A stretch of 64,000 nt of DNA. It comes from Corynebacterium sp. GTDB taxonomy: Bacteria; Actinomycetota; Actinomycetes; Mycobacteriales; Mycobacteriaceae. The notes under the pieces are model-generated. The model was not told the origin of the DNA and ran no database searches. It was given only the letters and a program-made list of their open reading frames with translations. Below, piece by piece: positions 62,711 to 64,000 of this stretch. The translations under genes and the position numbers were made by a program. The stretch spans positions 1 to 64,000 of the forward strand of contig NZ_JAUNUG010000009.1 in assembly GCF_030538285.1 (NCBI RefSeq), in the 5' to 3' direction. Position 1 is the stretch's first letter. Each line of letters starts with the position of its first letter.

Positions 62711-62881
62711 CCGGTGCCACGAGAACCCGGGCCGGCGGGTACCCTGTTTGGTAACGGAAGTATCACAAAGCGGGACTAACAGTAGGTGTGCCTGCTCTGT
62801 TAGGTTGGCACAAAGACTTTAGCCATCGAAAACATCAGAGAAGTTTCTAAGCGGCCCGTGGGTCGATGACAGAGGAGAAGT
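62711..62881 (+). promoter_or_regulatory. Upstream region of fadD32
   Basis: A 171-base gap with no gene. TTGGCA near 62804 and a TAGCCA-like hexamer about 15 bases further form a weak promoter candidate. The ribosome site GAGGAGAAG is just before ATG 62882. No hairpin terminator was seen after the cutinase gene. Confidence 0.4.
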
Positions 62882-64000
62882 ATGGACCTGCAAGCGGCGA
62901 TGAGCCAGTTCTTCAACGACAAGGGCGAAATTGTCCTGGCCCCTCAGCTCACCCTCGCGGGCCTGGCTGAGCTCATGTACCAGGGCGATCTCCAGCTCGG
63001 CGGTGGCGAACGCCAATGCCTGCGTTTCTGGGACTTCTCCGAATCCCGCGAAGGCACTCCGGTCGACTTCACCCGCACCGAGATCAACACCCGCATCAAG
63101 GCCGTCGCCGCGCGGCTGCAGCAGGTGGGCAAGATCGGTGACCGTGTCGCCATCCTGGCTAACAACTCCCCGGAGTACATCTTCGGCTTCATCGGCGCCC
63201 TCTACGCCGGCATGACCCCGGTGCCGCTCTACGACCCCTCCGAGCCGGGCCACGCGGATCATCTCAAGGCCGTCTTCGCCGACTGCGAGCCCTCCTTCGT
63301 CCTCACCAACTCCGGTTCCGCCGCGGCCGTGCGCGAGCACTTCGCCGAGGTGCCCTCCCGCGAGCGTCCCCGCATCCTCTCGGTGGATTCGCTGCCGGAC
63401 ACCCTGGCCACCTCTTACATGAACCCGATGATGACTCTGCAGGGTCAGCAGCTCATGGCGTCCATGTCGACCATGCCGGTCGACCAGCCCGCTTTCCTGC
63501 AGTACACCTCCGGTTCCACCCGCGTCCCGGCCGGCGTGCAGCTGACCAACCGCTCCATCCTGACCAACGTGCTCCAGATCTTCACCGCCGCGCGCCTGCG
63601 TATGCCGCTGCGTCTGGTGTCCTGGCTGCCGCTGCACCATGACATGGGCATCATCCTCGCCCTTTTCGTCACCATCCTCGGCCTGCCGAACGAGATCATG
63701 TCGCCGCGTGACTTCATCCAGCAGCCCAAGCGCTGGGTGGATCAGCTCAACCGCCGTGACTCGGATGAGGGCATCTCCGTCTACACCGTCATCCCGAACT
63801 TTGCTCTCGAGCTGGCCGCCCGCTACGGCCAGCCGAAGGACGGCGAGACCCTGGATCTCTCCGCCATTGACGGCATCATCATCGGCTCCGAGCCGGTCAC
63901 CGAGAAGGCCCTGAACACCTTCAAGGAGGCTTTCGGCGAGTACCAGCTGAAGGCCAACGTCCTGCGTCCCTCCTACGGACTGGCGGAGGCTTCCCTCCTG
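62882..64000 (+). CDS. fadD32: Long-chain fatty-acid AMP ligase FadD32 (partial)
   Basis: The first 373 codons of an acyl-AMP ligase, open to the window's right edge. The P-loop-like motif LQYTSGSTRVPAGV, the core LPLHHDMGIILAL and LRPSYGLAEASLL mark the FAAL branch. It activates the meromycolate chain and hands it to the condensing Pks13, which should follow to the right. The length of relatives, about 610-640 residues, implies about 250 more. GAGGAGAAG precedes ATG 62882. Confidence 0.93.
   Translation, partial: MDLQAAMSQFFNDKGEIVLAPQLTLAGLAELMYQGDLQLGGGERQCLRFWDFSESREGTPVDFTRTEINTRIKAVAARLQQVGKIGDRVAILANNSPEYIFGFIGALYAGMTPVPLYDPSEPGHADHLKAVFADCEPSFVLTNSGSAAAVREHFAEVPSRERPRILSVDSLPDTLATSYMNPMMTLQGQQLMASMSTMPVDQPAFLQYTSGSTRVPAGVQLTNRSILTNVLQIFTAARLRMPLRLVSWLPLHHDMGIILALFVTILGLPNEIMSPRDFIQQPKRWVDQLNRRDSDEGISVYTVIPNFALELAARYGQPKDGETLDLSAIDGIIIGSEPVTEKALNTFKEAFGEYQLKANVLRPSYGLAEASLL

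Overview
The window is a chromosomal segment of a high-GC actinobacterium, almost certainly a Corynebacterium. The 3' third carries the arabinogalactan and mycolic-acid wall locus in the order known from Corynebacterium and Mycobacterium: glf, glfT2, a PAP2 phosphatase, ubiA, aftB, two mycolyltransferases, a cutinase-like protein and fadD32. The remaining gene order (HrrSA-like two-component system, sodA, msrA, ldh, a second pyruvate kinase, lcp, pheA, a HutC-type regulator, serS) also fits a C. glutamicum-like backbone from memory. No insertion sequence, prophage, CRISPR array, tRNA or rRNA gene was seen, and no gene-free stretch reaches 300 bases.

Layout. 166-6806: an eight-gene Mrp/Mnh cation-proton antiporter operon in the order F-G-(A'+B)-C-D-D-D-E. 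6766-16013: RluA-type pseudouridine synthase, universal stress protein, GlsB-type membrane protein, TetR regulator, second YidC, class E sortase, DUF2020 lipoprotein, an HrrSA-like two-component system, Lsr2 and a coiled-coil protein. 16097-28207: RecB-like nuclease, a copper-site membrane protein, MFS/LysR pair, sodA/msrA, a broken pRiA4b ORF-3 gene, HAD hydrolase, secreted PhoD phosphatase and a membrane alpha/beta hydrolase. 28338-46047: central metabolism and housekeeping genes (ldh, pyk, GDPD, pheA, serS, glpK) mixed with LCP ligase, CPBP protease, amidase, zincin, septum protein, GntR regulator, acyltransferase and HNH protein. 46219-64000: envelope assembly genes, interrupted at 49662-51091 by two tandem ArsC-like paralogs.

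How genes work together. glf makes UDP-galactofuranose, GlfT2 polymerises the galactan, UbiA and the PAP2 phosphatase supply decaprenyl-phospho-arabinose precursors, AftB adds terminal arabinose, LCP attaches arabinogalactan to peptidoglycan, FadD32 activates the meromycolate chain, and the two mycolyltransferases load mycolates onto the wall. The PGRP amidase lies next to glf.

Beyond single genes, three patterns stand out. First, the 10-mer CTTATCGACG (or its complement CGTCGATAAG) occurs 21 times, in four reading frames and in intergenic DNA, which is far above chance. Second, the genome is very compact: many genes start 6-9 bases after a TAnnnT -10 box (leaderless), two divergent pairs share a CATG start, and four convergent pairs share a CTAG stop. 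Third, two ~90 bp inverted-repeat elements lie between genes. The second ArsC paralog has lost both catalytic residues, and the third antiporter-like Mnh subunit lacks the conserved TM5 glutamate.
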